Source: Falsochrobactrum shanghaiense (lineage in GTDB: Bacteria; Pseudomonadota; Alphaproteobacteria; Rhizobiales; Rhizobiaceae). Taken from it: a DNA stretch of 64,000 nt. Both the position numbers and the translations under genes were made by a program. The notes below the pieces were generated by a model. It was not told where the DNA came from, did not search any database, and saw only the letters and a list, made by a program, of their open reading frames with translations. The stretch spans positions 1 through 64,000 of the forward strand of contig NZ_QGDB01000006.1 of NCBI RefSeq assembly GCF_003149535.1, written 5' to 3'. This document shows, piece after piece, positions 36,706-50,656 of the stretch (the stretch's first letter is position 1; each line of letters starts with the position of its first letter).

Positions 36706-38205
36706 TTATTCAATCCAGTTGAGCGAACGCTGCACGGCCTTCTCCCATGAATGGAAAAGGCGGCTGCGTTCCTTCTCGCTCATTTTGGGATGCCAGCGCT
36801 GGCCTACCTGCCAGTTTTCGATAATGTCGTTGGTGCTTTTCCAGTAGCTGACGGCAAGCCCCGCGGCATAGGCAGCGCCGAGCGCTGTGGTTTCGATGAT
36901 TTTGGGCCGCACCACCGGCACATCGAGAATATCGGACTGGAATTGCATGAGAAGCTGGTTGACCGTCATGCCGCCATCGGCGCGCAGTTCGGTGATCTCG
37001 ACGCCTGAATCCTTGACCATGGCTTCGAGCACTTCGCGCACCTGATAACAGCTTGCTTCAAGGGCTGCGCGGGCGATATGCCCCTTATTGGCGAAACGGG
37101 TAAGGCCCGCAATGATCCCGCGTGCGGAATCATCCCAATGCGGCGCATAAAGGCCGGAAAAGGCTGGCACGAAATAGACGTCGCCATTGTCATCAACCGT
37201 GCGGGCGAGGGTTTCGATGTCGCTGCTATTCTTGATGACGCCGAGATTATCGCGCAGCCATTGCACGAGAGCGCCGGTAATGGCGATGGAGCCTTCCAGC
37301 GCATAGGCGGGCTTTTCGTCGCCCAGCCGGTAAGCGACGGTCGTCAGCAGGCCGTAATTGGAAGGCACCAGTTTTTCGCCGGTGTTCATCAGCATGAAGC
37401 AGCCGGTGCCATAGGTATTCTTGGCTTCGCCCGGCTTGAGACAGGCCTGACCGAAAAGCGCTGCCTGCTGGTCGCCGAGGATGCCTGCAAGCTTGACGCC
37501 TTCAAGCGCAGACAGGGTGATCTCGCCATAGACCTCGCTGGAGGAGCGGATTTGAGGCAGGCAGGCCGATGGGATTTCAAACAAGCGCAGAATTTCCTCG
37601 TCCCATTGCAATGTGGCGAGGTCCATCAACTGCGTGCGCGAGGCGTTGGTCACATCGGTAATATGAATGCCGCCATTCGGGCCGCCGGTCAGCTTCCAGA
37701 CAAGCCATGAATCGATCGTGCCGAAAAGCGCATCGCCTGCCTGCGCTTTTTCACGCGCGCCGGGAATATGATCGAGCAGCCAGCGCAGTTTAAGGCCGGA
37801 AAAATAGGTCGAGATCGGCAGGCCGGTTTTTTCGCGCAAACGGTCAGCACCGCCATCCTTCACGAAATGGGCGACCAGTTCGTCAGTGCGTGTATCCATC
37901 CACACCAGTGCATGGTGAAGCGGTGCGCCGGTTTTCCTATCCCACAAAAGCGTGGTTTCGCGCTGGTTGGTGATGCCCACGGCAGCAATGTCAGAGGCGC
38001 GCAATCCGGCCTTTTTCAGTGCGCCATCGATGACATGCTGCGTATTGCGCCAGATTTCCGTTGCATCATGCTCCACCCAGCCCGCCTTGGGATAGATCTG
38101 CTCATGCTCGCGCTGGTCCATGGCGACAATATCGCCGTTGCGGTCAAAAATGATGAAGCGCGAACTTGTGGTTCCCTGATCGATGGAACCGATATAGCGG
38201 GTCAT
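36706..38205 (-). CDS. glpK: Glycerol kinase
   Basis: Phosphorylates glycerol to glycerol 3-phosphate. The 499-residue FGGY kinase starts [19 protein letters not shown] (ATP site) and has [37 protein letters not shown] and [17 protein letters not shown] (signature) with [16 protein letters not shown] near the end. GGAGGAGCACCGCCC precedes the ATG at 38205; an upstream frame start overlapping the purH terminator is rejected. glpF, glpD and a regulator are not beside it. Confidence 0.97.
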   Translation of the reverse strand: MTRYIGSIDQGTTSSRFIIFDRNGDIVAMDQREHEQIYPKAGWVEHDATEIWRNTQHVIDGALKKAGLRASDIAAVGITNQRETTLLWDRKTGAPLHHALVWMDTRTDELVAHFVKDGGADRLREKTGLPISTYFSGLKLRWLLDHIPGAREKAQAGDALFGTIDSWLVWKLTGGPNGGIHITDVTNASRTQLMDLATLQWDEEILRLFEIPSACLPQIRSSSEVYGEITLSALEGVKLAGILGDQQAALFGQACLKPGEAKNTYGTGCFMLMNTGEKLVPSNYGLLTTVAYRLGDEKPAYALEGSIAITGALVQWLRDNLGVIKNSSDIETLARTVDDNGDVYFVPAFSGLYAPHWDDSARGIIAGLTRFANKGHIARAALEASCYQVREVLEAMVKDSGVEITELRADGGMTVNQLLMQFQSDILDVPVVRPKIIETTALGAAYAAGLAVSYWKSTNDIIENWQVGQRWHPKMSEKERSRLFHSWEKAVQRSLNWIE

Positions 38206-38262
38206 GGGCGGTGCTCCTCCAAACGAATGCAGGCGAAACCATACGAAACGCGGGGACCAAGA

Positions 38263-38296
38263 AAAAGCCCCGGAATGATGGATTCCGGGGCTTTTC
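38263..38296 (-). terminator. Terminator of purH
   Basis: AAAAGCCCCGGAAT (38263-38276) and ATTCCGGGGCTTTT (38282-38295) make a 14-bp perfect stem with loop GATGG; on the minus strand T residues follow. It lies between the purH stop and the glpK start. Confidence 0.92.
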
Positions 38297-38322
38297 AAAT
38301 GTGTTAGAGCTTTGATTGAGGC

Positions 38323-39939
38323 TTAATGCCGGAAATGGCGCATGCCGGTCATGACCATGGCAATGCCATGTTCGTCGGCTGCGGCGATCACTTCATCATC
38401 GCGCATGGAGCCGCCGGGCTGGATGACGGCGGTGGCGCCAGCCTCGACCGCTGAAAGCAGGCCATCGGCAAAGGGGAAGAAGGCGTCGGAGGCCACCACG
38501 CAGCCCTTGGTCAAAGGCTCTGAGAGGCCCGCCGCCTGAGCCGCATCTTCCGCCTTGCGCGCGGCGATACGCGCCGAATCAACGCGGCTCATCTGGCCTG
38601 CGCCGATACCCACCGTTGCGCCGTCTTTCACATAGACAATGGCGTTGGATTTGACATGCTTGGCGATGCGGAAGGCGAATTTCATGTCGTTGAGTTCGGC
38701 TTCGCTTGGGGTGCGCTTGGTCACGACCTTGAGATCGAGATCGTCAACGACGCCATTGTCGCGCGACTGGACCAGCAGGCCACCGGCAACCGTCTTTGCC
38801 GCAATGCCTTTGGCGCGCGGGTCCGGCAGACCGCCGGTCACGAGCAGGCGCAGGTTCTTCTTGGCGGCAACGATGGCTTTTGCGCCTTCGGTCGCGTCGG
38901 GTGCGATGATGACTTCGGTGAAAATCTTGACGATTTCTTCGGCTGCTTCCTCATCGAGCGTCTTGTTGAGTGCGACAATGCCGCCGAAAGCGGAAACCGG
39001 ATCGCAGGCCAGCGCCTTGAGATAGGCTTGCCTGATGGTGGTGGCTTCCGCAACCCCGCACGGATTGGCGTGCTTGATGATGGCAACCGCTGCGGTGCGG
39101 GCCGGATCGAATTCGGCGACAAGCTCGAAAGCGGCATCGGTATCATTGATATTGTTATAGGAAAGCTGCTTGCCCTGAAGCTGGGTCGCGGTGGCGACGC
39201 CGGGGCGCTGTTCGCCTGTCAGGTAGAAGCCTGCATTCTGATGCGGGTTCTCGCCATAGCGCATGACCGAATGCAGCTTGCCTGCCACCGAGCACCAGAC
39301 CGGCGTTTCTTCTTCGATGGCTTGCGCAAACCAGTTGGAGATCGCTGCATCATACGCGGCGGTGCGCGAAAAAGCCTTGGCGGCAAGCTGTTTGCGGAAG
39401 GAAAGCGGCAGCGAGCCATCCTGCTTTTCCATTTCCGCGATCACATTGGCATAATCAGCGGGGTCGACCACGGTGGCCACATAGGCATGGTTTTTGGCGG
39501 ACGCGCGGATCATGGCCGGGCCACCAATGTCGATATTTTCGACGGTGGTGTCGTAATCACCGCCCTGAAAGCGCACTTCCTCGAACGGATAGAGGTTGAT
39601 GACGGCCAGATCGATGCCGCCGATCCCATGTTCTTCCATCGCCGCGATGTGTTCGGGGTCATTGCGCACGGCGAGAAGACCGCCATGGACCGCCGGATGC
39701 AGCGTCTTTACGCGCCCGTCCATGATTTCCGGAAAGCCGGTGACTTCGGAAACGTCCTTTACCGGGATGCCTTCAGCGGCAATCGCCTTGGCGGTGCCGC
39801 CGGTCGAGAGGATTTCGACGCCATGCTTGTGAAGCGCCTTGGCGAAATCGATCAGGCCGGTCTTGTCGGACACGGAAAGGAGGGCGCGGCGCACCCGATG
39901 CAAATCGGGAGCGGGAATATGTTTTGAGCTGACAGCCAT
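38323..39939 (-). CDS. purH: Bifunctional AICAR transformylase/IMP cyclohydrolase
   Basis: Carries out the last two steps of IMP synthesis. The N-terminal cyclohydrolase domain (MGS-like) opens [20 protein letters not shown] and has [10 protein letters not shown] and [20 protein letters not shown]. The C-terminal transformylase domain has the LRYGENPHQ-equivalent [14 protein letters not shown] near residue 218, KHANPCGVA with the catalytic lysine-histidine, and [20 protein letters not shown]. The ATG at 39939 gives 538 residues, the family length. It is downstream of the heparinase-like gene in the same direction. Confidence 0.98.
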   Translation of the reverse strand: MAVSSKHIPAPDLHRVRRALLSVSDKTGLIDFAKALHKHGVEILSTGGTAKAIAAEGIPVKDVSEVTGFPEIMDGRVKTLHPAVHGGLLAVRNDPEHIAAMEEHGIGGIDLAVINLYPFEEVRFQGGDYDTTVENIDIGGPAMIRASAKNHAYVATVVDPADYANVIAEMEKQDGSLPLSFRKQLAAKAFSRTAAYDAAISNWFAQAIEEETPVWCSVAGKLHSVMRYGENPHQNAGFYLTGEQRPGVATATQLQGKQLSYNNINDTDAAFELVAEFDPARTAAVAIIKHANPCGVAEATTIRQAYLKALACDPVSAFGGIVALNKTLDEEAAEEIVKIFTEVIIAPDATEGAKAIVAAKKNLRLLVTGGLPDPRAKGIAAKTVAGGLLVQSRDNGVVDDLDLKVVTKRTPSEAELNDMKFAFRIAKHVKSNAIVYVKDGATVGIGAGQMSRVDSARIAARKAEDAAQAAGLSEPLTKGCVVASDAFFPFADGLLSAVEAGATAVIQPGGSMRDDEVIAAADEHGIAMVMTGMRHFRH

Positions 39940-40042
39940 GGAAAATGGTCTCTTCGTTGCTGAAGCGTTTTGCATTCAGGAAGGGTGGACGCAGGCGGGT
40001 TAGCACAGGAAAGGCAGGAATCCTACCTTAAACTGCAACACC

Positions 40043-41785
40043 TCACGCATAGCTGCCGATGGCGATGCGGCTGAATTGCCAGTTCACTTCCGGAAGTTCG
40101 GATGCCGGGAAGGACAGGACGATCTGTTTTGACGTCACGGGACCGCGAAAACCGGCGAAGAAAATGCTGTCTTCGAGTTGCGGCGCAACCTCGAAACAGG
40201 AAAAGGCCCATGTATCGTCATGATCGGCGCTCAGCACGATCAGGCCATTTTCGTCGAAGGAAATATCGACCGATGGGTGGATATGAAAACGCACGGCAAT
40301 ATTATCGCGCCCATTGGCTTTGAGCGCTTTTGCGTCGCCGCGATAAAAGCGGTCCGCGCCCTGAATGACGCTGCCATTATGCGACAGGACCATGCGGCGC
40401 TCATGGAAAATCCCGAAAAGCCGCACATAGCCGTCATGGCTGGCGACGAAACCCTGCCGTCCCAAGTCTTCCACTCGGTCGCGCTGCACTCTGGTCGGCC
40501 CGGCGATGATCGGCGTGCCGATCATGCTGGAAAGCCCGGCATTCTGGCTGAACCGGCAGGAGGAAGTGTCGTTGATGGTGACGGTCGAATGGGCGGCGGT
40601 CGAGCGCCCCAGCGGACGAAATTCCGATGGGCCGTAGCGGTCGATGCCGGAATTGACGATATAGCGCTGGCGACCCGATGACATTTCAAAGGCAAGGCAA
40701 CCCGCATGGGCATCGCGCGAGGCGGTGACAGGCGGATGCAGGCCGGTATCAGCGATCACGGTGGTCGAGCCCATCGAGAGCCGTTCATAGCCGGAATAGG
40801 GCGCATGGGTCAGCGGGGAACCCGCCGTTTCATCATGGCGCAGGACCGAGATGATGCGCTCGGGCATGGTCGGTCCGACGCCGTTGAAAAGCGCGAGGCT
40901 GCCATCCTGATGGCGGAAAAAGCGCAGGGCGGGCAACATGCGTTCAACCGCTTCGATAAGCGCTTTGGGTGGTGCTTCGGTGCCGTTGGCATAGGTCTGG
41001 CGCAAGGGCAGCAGATCGGCCAGAAGCTCCAATATGGTTGCCGGATTGCGGGAGATATGACCGCCATCGGGCAGGATCTGGCGTTTAAGCTCATATTCGA
41101 GATTGCGCCGCGCCGCGCGTGCGGTCGGCGGTGAGACGGGCAGGGCAAGGGCTGCAAAGGCAAGGGCTATGCGGGCGCGCAGGCGCTCTTCGCCGTCATC
41201 CATGGCGGAGGCTGCGGTGCGCAGATAGCGCACCTGCATGGCAAGAGAGCGCATGAATTTGCGATAGGCGGGCAGTTCCGCACCCGACAGGATGAGATTG
41301 GAATGTTGCAACCACGCGATGATGCGCTGTGCCGTGACCTGCGGCGACCAGGCCAGCCCGCCGATGCGTTTGCCATAAAGGCGCATCCAGTCATCGATAA
41401 GCGCACGCGCATTGGCGGTCGCAAGTTCGCTATTGGCGCTTTTGAGGTGGCGCAGCCAGCCAAAGCCATGCAGCGCCGCTTCCCATTCCGGCGTCGGCGG
41501 CTCGACGGCGAAAGGCGATAATCCGCCGGTTTCGACCAGACGACCGGCAAGGGCGAAACGACCGTGATAGAATTCCTGCGCAAGCTGCGGATCGGCGACG
41601 CGAAGGTCAGGCGGGGCAATGAGAATGCGCTCGGGCGTGAAGCCGGTGAAGCGCCAGCGATAAAGCGGCCCCATGCGCAGGCGACGGCTGAAACTGCGCC
41701 AAGCCTGTGCGAGTGCCAGTCCCCAAAGATGCGGGGTTTCGCTCAGCGCCACTGCCACCTGTTCGTTCTCCGTATCGTTTTTCAT
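40043..41785 (-). CDS. Heparinase II/III-family protein
   Basis: Polysaccharide-lyase-like protein of 580 residues. The N-terminal alpha-helical half and the C-terminal beta-sandwich heparinase II/III domain are recognised from HDGSLALFNG-like (RHQDGSLALFNGVGP), VIADTGLHPP and the conserved block SSGRQRYIVNSGIDRYG, then RSTAAHSTVTINDTSS with the histidine typical of the family. No signal peptide is visible, odd for a secreted lyase, so the substrate may be intracellular or export may be non-classical. Genes of this type lie between rsmB and purH in several Rhizobiales; the true substrate is unknown. Confidence 0.85.
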   Translation of the reverse strand: MKNDTENEQVAVALSETPHLWGLALAQAWRSFSRRLRMGPLYRWRFTGFTPERILIAPPDLRVADPQLAQEFYHGRFALAGRLVETGGLSPFAVEPPTPEWEAALHGFGWLRHLKSANSELATANARALIDDWMRLYGKRIGGLAWSPQVTAQRIIAWLQHSNLILSGAELPAYRKFMRSLAMQVRYLRTAASAMDDGEERLRARIALAFAALALPVSPPTARAARRNLEYELKRQILPDGGHISRNPATILELLADLLPLRQTYANGTEAPPKALIEAVERMLPALRFFRHQDGSLALFNGVGPTMPERIISVLRHDETAGSPLTHAPYSGYERLSMGSTTVIADTGLHPPVTASRDAHAGCLAFEMSSGRQRYIVNSGIDRYGPSEFRPLGRSTAAHSTVTINDTSSCRFSQNAGLSSMIGTPIIAGPTRVQRDRVEDLGRQGFVASHDGYVRLFGIFHERRMVLSHNGSVIQGADRFYRGDAKALKANGRDNIAVRFHIHPSVDISFDENGLIVLSADHDDTWAFSCFEVAPQLEDSIFFAGFRGPVTSKQIVLSFPASELPEVNWQFSRIAIGSYA

Positions 41786-41934
41786 TGTCCTGCGGCCAGA
41801 TGGAAGGGCCGATTCCCTTGCAGGGCACGACCTTGCGGATTCGTGCCTTTATACAATTCTATAGAATGGTGAATCGAGTGTTAACCATACCGGGCGCGCG
41901 CGTCCGATTTGGCAATTTCAGCGATTTTTCCAGT

Positions 41935-43353
41935 TTACGAACGCCGTTTGAACCGTGCGGCGAAGAAGCCGTCCATGCCGGCCATGCGCGGATTGCCATC
42001 AAAGTGCCCGGCGGGAAGGTCTGCCGGGGTGGAGCGCAAAAAGCCTTCTTCCGTAATCAGGCCATCCAGACCCGGACAGTCATCGGGCGTGATCGGAGAG
42101 GGTTCCAGCAGCGGGTTTTGCGCGGCTTCCCGCGCCACCAGCTCGCCTTCCTGCGGGTGCAGCGAGCAATTGGAAAAGACGATTGTGCCGCCCGGCTTTA
42201 CCAGAGCGGCTGCATGGGCCAGCAATTTTGCCTGAAGCTGAGCCAGCTTGTCGATGTCAGCTTGCGTCTTGGTCCATGGCACATCGGGATGGCGGCGGAC
42301 GGTGCCGGTGGATGAGCAGGGCGCATCGAGCAGCACGGCATCAAAAAGCTCGTCCGGCTTAAAATCGAGGAGATTTGTTGCAATGGTTTCCGCGTCAAAG
42401 CCCAGCCGTTCGAGATTGGAGCGCAGGCGTTTGAGCCGGTTTTCAGAAAGATCGAGCGCCGTTACCTTCGCGCCCTGAGCCGCAAGTTGCGCCGTCTTGC
42501 CGCCGGGGGCTGCGCAAAGATCGGCAACGCGCTTGCCGTCAATATGGCCCATCAGCCGCGCAGGCAGGCTGGCTGCAACATCCTGCACCCACCATTCGCC
42601 CTCGGCAAAGCCGGGGAGTTCGGTGAGCGCGCCGTCCACGGTCTCAAGCCGCACCGAGCCATTGGGGAGGGCCGTACCACCAAGCTTTTCCGCCCATATT
42701 TGCGGGTCGCCTTTTACGGTGAGATCGATGGGCGGTTCATAGGCGTGCATGGCAAAGATTGCCGCTGCCTTTTCAGTGCCATAGGCTTGCACGATGCTTG
42801 TTGCAAACCAGTCGGGAACGTTGAGTTCCGGCTGCAAATGATGGGCGAGCGCGCGTTCCTTGTTGCGTGAGAGCCTGCGCAAAAGAGCGTTGACGAGGCC
42901 CGCATATTTGCGATTGCGCGGGTCGGCATTGGCGGCTTCCACGGCCAGATCGACGGCAGAATGATCGGGCAGGTCGAGATAGAAAATCTGGGCGACGGCG
43001 ACATGAAGCAGATGTTTGAGCGCCACCGCATTTTCCGGCAAAGGCCGGTCGAGACGTTTGTTTATGGCGCGCTCGATGGCGCCGCGATTGCGCAGCGCCG
43101 AACCAAGAATGGCGCGAACCAGCGCGCGGTCGCGCGGCTCCAGCGCCAGATATTGCGGATGGCCGTGGCTGTTGTCGGTCAGCCCGTCGAGCGAAGTGTT
43201 TTTCTCAATCACCGCGCCAAGCAGGCGCGCAGCACATAAACGCGCTGCCAGACCGGGGCGGCTGGTGGCTAACGATTTGTCGTTTCGGCGCCTTTGCGCG
43301 GGCTTTGCTTCACTCAATGTTGCTCTTCTTGGTTTTCTTGGGATCAGGACCAT
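41935..43353 (-). CDS. rsmB: 16S rRNA cytosine-967 C5-methyltransferase
   Basis: Methylates C967 of 16S rRNA. The 472-residue protein has an N-terminal NusB-like RNA-binding domain (about 35-165; [18 protein letters not shown]) and a C-terminal Rossmann methyltransferase. [16 protein letters not shown] binds AdoMet. [20 protein letters not shown] carries the cysteine of motif IV, and [11 protein letters not shown] carries the catalytic cysteine of motif VI. The start overlaps the end of htpX by 10 bp, so the two are coupled. Confidence 0.95.
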   Translation of the reverse strand: MVLIPRKPRRATLSEAKPAQRRRNDKSLATSRPGLAARLCAARLLGAVIEKNTSLDGLTDNSHGHPQYLALEPRDRALVRAILGSALRNRGAIERAINKRLDRPLPENAVALKHLLHVAVAQIFYLDLPDHSAVDLAVEAANADPRNRKYAGLVNALLRRLSRNKERALAHHLQPELNVPDWFATSIVQAYGTEKAAAIFAMHAYEPPIDLTVKGDPQIWAEKLGGTALPNGSVRLETVDGALTELPGFAEGEWWVQDVAASLPARLMGHIDGKRVADLCAAPGGKTAQLAAQGAKVTALDLSENRLKRLRSNLERLGFDAETIATNLLDFKPDELFDAVLLDAPCSSTGTVRRHPDVPWTKTQADIDKLAQLQAKLLAHAAALVKPGGTIVFSNCSLHPQEGELVAREAAQNPLLEPSPITPDDCPGLDGLITEEGFLRSTPADLPAGHFDGNPRMAGMDGFFAARFKRRS

Positions 43354-44306
43354 GGGCCCCGGAAACCGGAACCGCCATTATTGCTACCGCCTGCATTACC
43401 CCATGGACCGCTGCTTTGGGAAGGGGGAGTTGGTGCGGACATCGCGGCGGAGCGAATACCCAGTTCGGAAGCCATCTGTTCAAGGGCTGCAATGCGGTTA
43501 TCGGTGTCGGGATGGGTCGAGAACAGATTGTCGGCACCACGTCCGCTCAATGGGTTGATGATGAACATATGCGCCGTTGCGGGATTGTGTTCGGCTTCCT
43601 CGTTGGGAATGGCTTTTGCGCTGCGGGCGATCTTGCCCAGAGCGGATGAAAGCCAGAGCGGATTGCCGCAGATTTCAGCGCCACGCCGGTCGGCGGCATA
43701 TTCACGCGTGCGGCTTACCGCCATCTGCACGATCATGGCGGCAAAAGGCGCAACGATCATGGCAAGGATCGTGCCGATCACGCCGATGATGCCATTGCCG
43801 TTTTCGCGGTTTCCGCCAAGGAAAAAGGCGAAATTGCCAAGCATCGAGATCGCACCGGCAAGGGTAGCGGTAATCGTCATGGTCAGTGTATCGCGGTTTT
43901 GCACATGGGCCAGTTCATGCGCCATGACGCCTGCGACTTCTTCCGGCGTCAGGCGCTGGAGAAGGCCGGTTGTCGCGGCAACGGCTGCATTTTCCGGGTT
44001 GCGGCCGGTGGCAAAAGCGTTCGGCTGGTCCTCATGGATGATATAGACCTTTGGCATGGGCAAGCCTGCATTGGCGGCAAGGCCGCTGACCATGCGGTAA
44101 TAATCGGGGGCGCTGCGTTCATCCACTTCCTGCGCATTATACATGCGCAGCACCATCTTGTCTGAATTCCAGTAGCCAAACAGGTTCATCGCGACCGCGA
44201 CGACGAGCGCGATCATCATGCCGCCGCCACCGCCCAGCAGATAGCCGATGCTCATGAACATGACCGTCATGAGCGCGATCAGCATGGCCGTTTTCATCAT
44301 ATTCAT
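43344..44306 (-). CDS. htpX: Membrane zinc metalloprotease HtpX
   Basis: M48 protease of 320 residues that degrades damaged membrane proteins, usually under stress control. Two N-terminal membrane segments (about 5-42) precede the catalytic region: [14 protein letters not shown] is the HEXXH zinc site near residue 130, and [17 protein letters not shown] supplies the third ligand. [22 protein letters not shown] is typical of HtpX. The C-terminal 45 residues are Pro/Ser/Gly-rich. It heads the minus-strand run htpX-rsmB-heparinase-purH. Confidence 0.96.
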   Translation of the reverse strand: MNMMKTAMLIALMTVMFMSIGYLLGGGGGMMIALVVAVAMNLFGYWNSDKMVLRMYNAQEVDERSAPDYYRMVSGLAANAGLPMPKVYIIHEDQPNAFATGRNPENAAVAATTGLLQRLTPEEVAGVMAHELAHVQNRDTLTMTITATLAGAISMLGNFAFFLGGNRENGNGIIGVIGTILAMIVAPFAAMIVQMAVSRTREYAADRRGAEICGNPLWLSSALGKIARSAKAIPNEEAEHNPATAHMFIINPLSGRGADNLFSTHPDTDNRIAALEQMASELGIRSAAMSAPTPPSQSSGPWGNAGGSNNGGSGFRGPWS

Positions 44307-44417
44307 ATGTCGCGGTCTCCAAACAGGTTTTGCACCGGAACTCTTTCTGCCTATATGATGGGTATGAAAAGGCTTTCCTTCAATAATAGCCGGGCTTCAA
44401 TAATGGAATACAGGCGG

Positions 44418-44636
44418 ATGAACGAGAAAAACGACGCAACAGAAATTCGCGAAGATGCAGCGCCGCGCGCCTTTGACGATCTGCCGCCAGCAGCGCAGCG
44501 GGCGCTGAAGGAAGCGGAAGAACGCCGCGCCGCCGAAAAGGCATCTCAGGCACCGCGCGAAATTGGCGGACGTGGCGGCAAGGACCCCGCGCGTTATGGC
44601 GATTGGGAGATCAAGGGGCGGACTATCGATTTTTAG
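44418..44636 (+). CDS. DUF1674/SDHAF4-like succinate dehydrogenase assembly factor
   Basis: Small soluble protein, 72 residues from the ATG at 44418. The C-terminal REIGGRGGKDPARYGDWE followed by KGRTIDF is the conserved DUF1674 motif shared with mitochondrial SDHAF4/Sdh8, which binds flavinylated SdhA. The N-terminal half is charged and likely unordered. In-frame ATGs at 44364 and 44403 could also start it; none has a strong ribosome-binding site. It is divergent from htpX and convergent with acs. The sdh genes are not in the window. Confidence 0.85.
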   Translation: MNEKNDATEIREDAAPRAFDDLPPAAQRALKEAEERRAAEKASQAPREIGGRGGKDPARYGDWEIKGRTIDF

Positions 44637-44643
44637 GTTTAAA

Positions 44644-44673
44644 CAAAAGGCCGGGAATTTCCCGGCCTTTTGG
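44644..44673. terminator. Bidirectional terminator between SDHAF4-like gene and acs
   Basis: CAAAAGGCCGGGAA (44644-44657) and TTCCCGGCCTTTTG (44659-44672) form a long palindrome with A and T runs on both sides. It lies between two convergent genes and can serve both. Confidence 0.85.
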
Positions 44674-44686
44674 TTTTATGATGGCA

Positions 44687-46642
44687 TTATTTCTTGTTCT
44701 GCCGGTTTTCGATCAGATCGTCCACCACGCCCGGATCGGCAAGCGTCGAGGTGTCGCCCAGCGCGCCGAATTCATCCTCGGCGATCTTGCGCAGGATACG
44801 GCGCATGATCTTGCCTGAACGGGTCTTGGGCAGGCCCGGCGCGAACTGGATCTTGTCCGGCGTGGCGATAGGGCCGATTTCCTTGCGCACATGGCCTACC
44901 AGCTCCTTGCGCAATTCGTCGGGGTCCTGATCTTCGGCGCCGGTCATCAGCGTGACATAGCAATAAATGCCCTGTCCCTTGATCGGATGCGGATAGCCGA
45001 CCACGGCTGCTTCCGAGACGGAATGGTGCGAGACGAGTGCCGATTCGATTTCCGCCGTGCCCATGCGGTGGCCGGAAATATTGAGCACGTCATCGACGCG
45101 GCCGGTGATCCAGTAATAGCCGTCCTCGTCACGGCGGCAGCCGTCACCGGAAAAATACATGCCCTTATAGGTGGAGAAGTAGGTTTCGATGAAGCGCTTG
45201 TGGTCGCCATAAACAGTGCGCATCTGGCCGGGCCAGCTATCGGAAATGCACAGATTGCCATCGGCCACGCCTTCGAGCACTTCCCCTTCATTGTCCACCA
45301 GAACCGGCTTGACGCCAAAGAAGGGACGGGTTGCCGAGCCGGGCTTGAGATCGGTTGCGCCGGGCAGGGGCGTAATGAGAATGCCGCCATTCTCGGTTTG
45401 CCACCACGTATCGACGATGGGGGACCTCTGGTCGCCCACGACGTTGTAATACCATTCCCACGCTTCCGGGTTGATCGGCTCGCCGACGGAGCCCAGAAGC
45501 CGCAGGGACGAGCGCGAGGAGCGGGTGACGAATTCGTCGCCGGCACCCATCAGCGAACGCAGCGCGGTCGGAGCGGTATAGAAGATGTTGACATGATGCT
45601 TGTCGACCACTTCCCAGAAACGGCCCTGATCGGGGAAGTTGGGCACGCCTTCGAACATCAGCGTGGTCGCGCCATTGGCCAGCGGGCCATAGACGATATA
45701 GGAATGACCCGTCACCCAGCCCACATCCGCCGTGCACCAGTAAATGTCGCCGTCATGATAGTCGAAGACATATTGATGGGTCATCGAGGCATAGACGAGA
45801 TAGCCGCCGGTGGTGTGCAGAACGCCCTTCGGCTTGCCGGTGGAGCCGGACGTGTAAAGGATGAAGAGCGGATCTTCCGCATTCATGGGTTCGGGTTCGC
45901 AATGCGGCTCGACGCTGGCAACTTCCTGATGATACCAGAGATCGCGGCCCGGACCCCAGCTTACCTTGCCGCCGGTGCGGCGCACGACCAGCACCTTGTT
46001 GACCATGACATATTGCTTGGCGGCAATGTCGATGGCGGTGTCGGTGTTTTCTTTCAGGGGGACCGGCTTGCCGCCGCGCACGCCTTCATCGGCGGTGATG
46101 ACGAAGGTGGATTCACAATCGACGATACGGCCTGCCAGCGCTTCGGGTGAAAACCCGGCAAAGACGACCGAATGCACCGCGCCGATGCGGGCGCAGGCGA
46201 GCATTGCGTAAGCGGCTTCCGGGATCATCGGCAGATAGATGGTGACGCGATCGCCCTTCTTGACGCCATGCTTCTTGAGCACATTCGCCATGCGGCAGAC
46301 GTTTTCATAAAGCTCGCGATAGGTGATCTTGTTGTCGATATAGGGATTGTCGCCTTCCCAGATGATGGCAACCTTGTCGCCGCGGCTCTTGAGATGGCGG
46401 TCGATGCAGTTATAGGAGACGTTGGTGACGCCATCCTCATACCATTTGATCGAAACGTCGCCGTCGAAGCTGGTGTTCTTGACCTTGGTGAAGGGCTTGA
46501 ACCAGTCAATACGCCGTCCGTGCTTGGCCCAGAAGCCATCAGGGTCGGTCACGCTCTCCTCGTACCATTCCAGATAGGTCGCATTGTCGATGAACGTGTT
46601 CTTCTTTGCCTCCGGCAGTACGGGGTAAAGCTTGTCCGACAT
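44687..46642 (-). CDS. acs: Acetyl-CoA synthetase
   Basis: AMP-forming ligase of 651 residues that activates acetate to acetyl-CoA. The nucleotide motif is [20 protein letters not shown] near residue 262. [33 protein letters not shown] and [20 protein letters not shown] (hinge) follow. [20 protein letters not shown] near the C-terminus contains the lysine that is controlled by acetylation. AGGAGGATTTT precedes the ATG at 46642. It complements the CoA-transferase at 6275 in acetate use. Confidence 0.98.
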   Translation of the reverse strand: MSDKLYPVLPEAKKNTFIDNATYLEWYEESVTDPDGFWAKHGRRIDWFKPFTKVKNTSFDGDVSIKWYEDGVTNVSYNCIDRHLKSRGDKVAIIWEGDNPYIDNKITYRELYENVCRMANVLKKHGVKKGDRVTIYLPMIPEAAYAMLACARIGAVHSVVFAGFSPEALAGRIVDCESTFVITADEGVRGGKPVPLKENTDTAIDIAAKQYVMVNKVLVVRRTGGKVSWGPGRDLWYHQEVASVEPHCEPEPMNAEDPLFILYTSGSTGKPKGVLHTTGGYLVYASMTHQYVFDYHDGDIYWCTADVGWVTGHSYIVYGPLANGATTLMFEGVPNFPDQGRFWEVVDKHHVNIFYTAPTALRSLMGAGDEFVTRSSRSSLRLLGSVGEPINPEAWEWYYNVVGDQRSPIVDTWWQTENGGILITPLPGATDLKPGSATRPFFGVKPVLVDNEGEVLEGVADGNLCISDSWPGQMRTVYGDHKRFIETYFSTYKGMYFSGDGCRRDEDGYYWITGRVDDVLNISGHRMGTAEIESALVSHHSVSEAAVVGYPHPIKGQGIYCYVTLMTGAEDQDPDELRKELVGHVRKEIGPIATPDKIQFAPGLPKTRSGKIMRRILRKIAEDEFGALGDTSTLADPGVVDDLIENRQNKK

Positions 46643-46921
46643 AAAATCCTCCTAACGTCCGGCGATCCTCGCGCCGTAATCGACAGCATGCATCAGGGCA
46701 TGGCCGTCGCCAGACTCATCTACAGTTCATATTCGATAAGGTAAATTAGACAATGGGATCGCCTATGGTCCACAGTGACGCAGCACAAAAAATCAACAGA
46801 ATGGCAGCACTCCGGTTTGATTGGTGCTAACATATTGTTTTTACTATTTAAAAACTAATTTCAGCGATTATCTGTCATAATGAAGCAGTTAACAGGCTCT
46901 TTATAAAAAGGGGAAATCGCC

Positions 46922-47209
46922 ATGACGACGTCCGCTTTTAATTCAAAATCGGCATTCGAATTGCAGCTTGCCGGTTACGGGCTGACGACAGCAAAACTGT
47001 TCTACCATATGCCGGATCATCCGCACCTGCTCCAGTTGTTTGTCTGGCAGGAATATGATCTTGCGCCGGATTTTCCGGCGCTTTATCGCTTCATCGAGTT
47101 CTGGCAAAAGAAAATCGACGGCCCGCTCCATTCGGTCAGCTATGCCCATTGCCGCCTGCTGGGACCGTCAGACTGGAAGAATGTGACGGGCGAGATCGTG
47201 CTGCATTGA
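46922..47209 (+). CDS. Usg-family protein
   Basis: Small protein of 95 residues. YHMPDHPHLLQLFVWQEYDL and APDFPALYRFIEFWQKKIDG are the family's conserved blocks. The name comes from a gene upstream of trp in other bacteria, but the role is unknown and no trp gene is here. AAAAGGGGAAATCGCC precedes the ATG at 46922, so translation should be good. The 279-bp gap to acs is AT-rich and probably holds both promoters, with CATAAT near 46879 as a possible -10. Confidence 0.85.
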   Translation: MTTSAFNSKSAFELQLAGYGLTTAKLFYHMPDHPHLLQLFVWQEYDLAPDFPALYRFIEFWQKKIDGPLHSVSYAHCRLLGPSDWKNVTGEIVLH

Positions 47210-47220
47210 GGTGCATGCGA

Positions 47221-47901
47221 TCAGGCAGGCGGGGAATAATCACGCCCGCCGAAAATCGCCGAGCCGACGCGCACGGAAGTTGCGCCAAAGCCGATGGCCG
47301 TTTCATAATCGCCCGACATGCCCATGGAGAGCTTTTCGACGCCTGCCTCGCGGGCCAGTTTTTCCAGAAGCGCAAAATGCGGCCCCGGATTTTCCTCTGC
47401 GGGCGGGATGCACATCAGCCCTTCTATCGCAAGGCCGTGATGGCTGCGGCAGCGCTCGACAAAGGCGGCAGCGTCTTTGGGTTCGATACCTGCTTTTTGC
47501 GGCTCAAGGCCGGTATTGACCTGCACATAGAGTTTCGGGCTTTTGCCCTGTTTTCGTATTTCCTTGGCAAGTGCTGCGGCGATCTTTTCGCGATCCACCG
47601 TTTCGATCACATCAAACAGTGCCACCGCATCCGCAGATTTGTTGGATTGCAGCGGGCCGATGAGATGCAGCTCGATGCCGGAATAGGTTTTGCGCAATTG
47701 CGGCCATTTGCCTTGTGCTTCCTGCACGCGGTTTTCGCCAAAGACGCGCTGACCCGCATCAAGCACGGGGCTGATTTCCCCGGCATCGAAGGTTTTGGAT
47801 ACGGCAACGAGCGTTACTGAATCTTTATCGCGACGCGCTTCCTTTTCGGCAGCGGCGATCTGGCCTTTGACCATATTCAGGTTCGCTACAATATCAGACA
47901 T
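47221..47901 (-). CDS. yggS: PLP homeostasis protein (YggS/PROSC family)
   Basis: Pyridoxal-phosphate carrier of 226 residues with the fold of the alanine racemase N-terminal domain but no known catalysis. VTLVAVSKTF holds the PLP lysine near residue 35. FGENRVQEAQGKW, IELHLIGPLQSNKSADAV and SMGMSGDYETAIGFGATSVR with VRVGSAIFG are typical. The ATG at 47901 (MSDIVANL) is chosen; an upstream frame start would run to the leuS region. It is divergent from leuS across 121 bp. Confidence 0.95.
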   Translation of the reverse strand: MSDIVANLNMVKGQIAAAEKEARRDKDSVTLVAVSKTFDAGEISPVLDAGQRVFGENRVQEAQGKWPQLRKTYSGIELHLIGPLQSNKSADAVALFDVIETVDREKIAAALAKEIRKQGKSPKLYVQVNTGLEPQKAGIEPKDAAAFVERCRSHHGLAIEGLMCIPPAEENPGPHFALLEKLAREAGVEKLSMGMSGDYETAIGFGATSVRVGSAIFGGRDYSPPA

Positions 47902-48022
47902 GGAACTCTCGCTTTCAGGCTTTTCGTGCGCAAAAACTTGACGCTTTCGCCAATACGTGGTGAAGGTCGCCGTTAAATAACGACTCTTTCTATGTATCAT
48001 CTTCATACGAGTAAACACGCAC

Positions 48023-50642
<2,620 letters not shown>

Positions 50643-50656
<14 letters not shown>

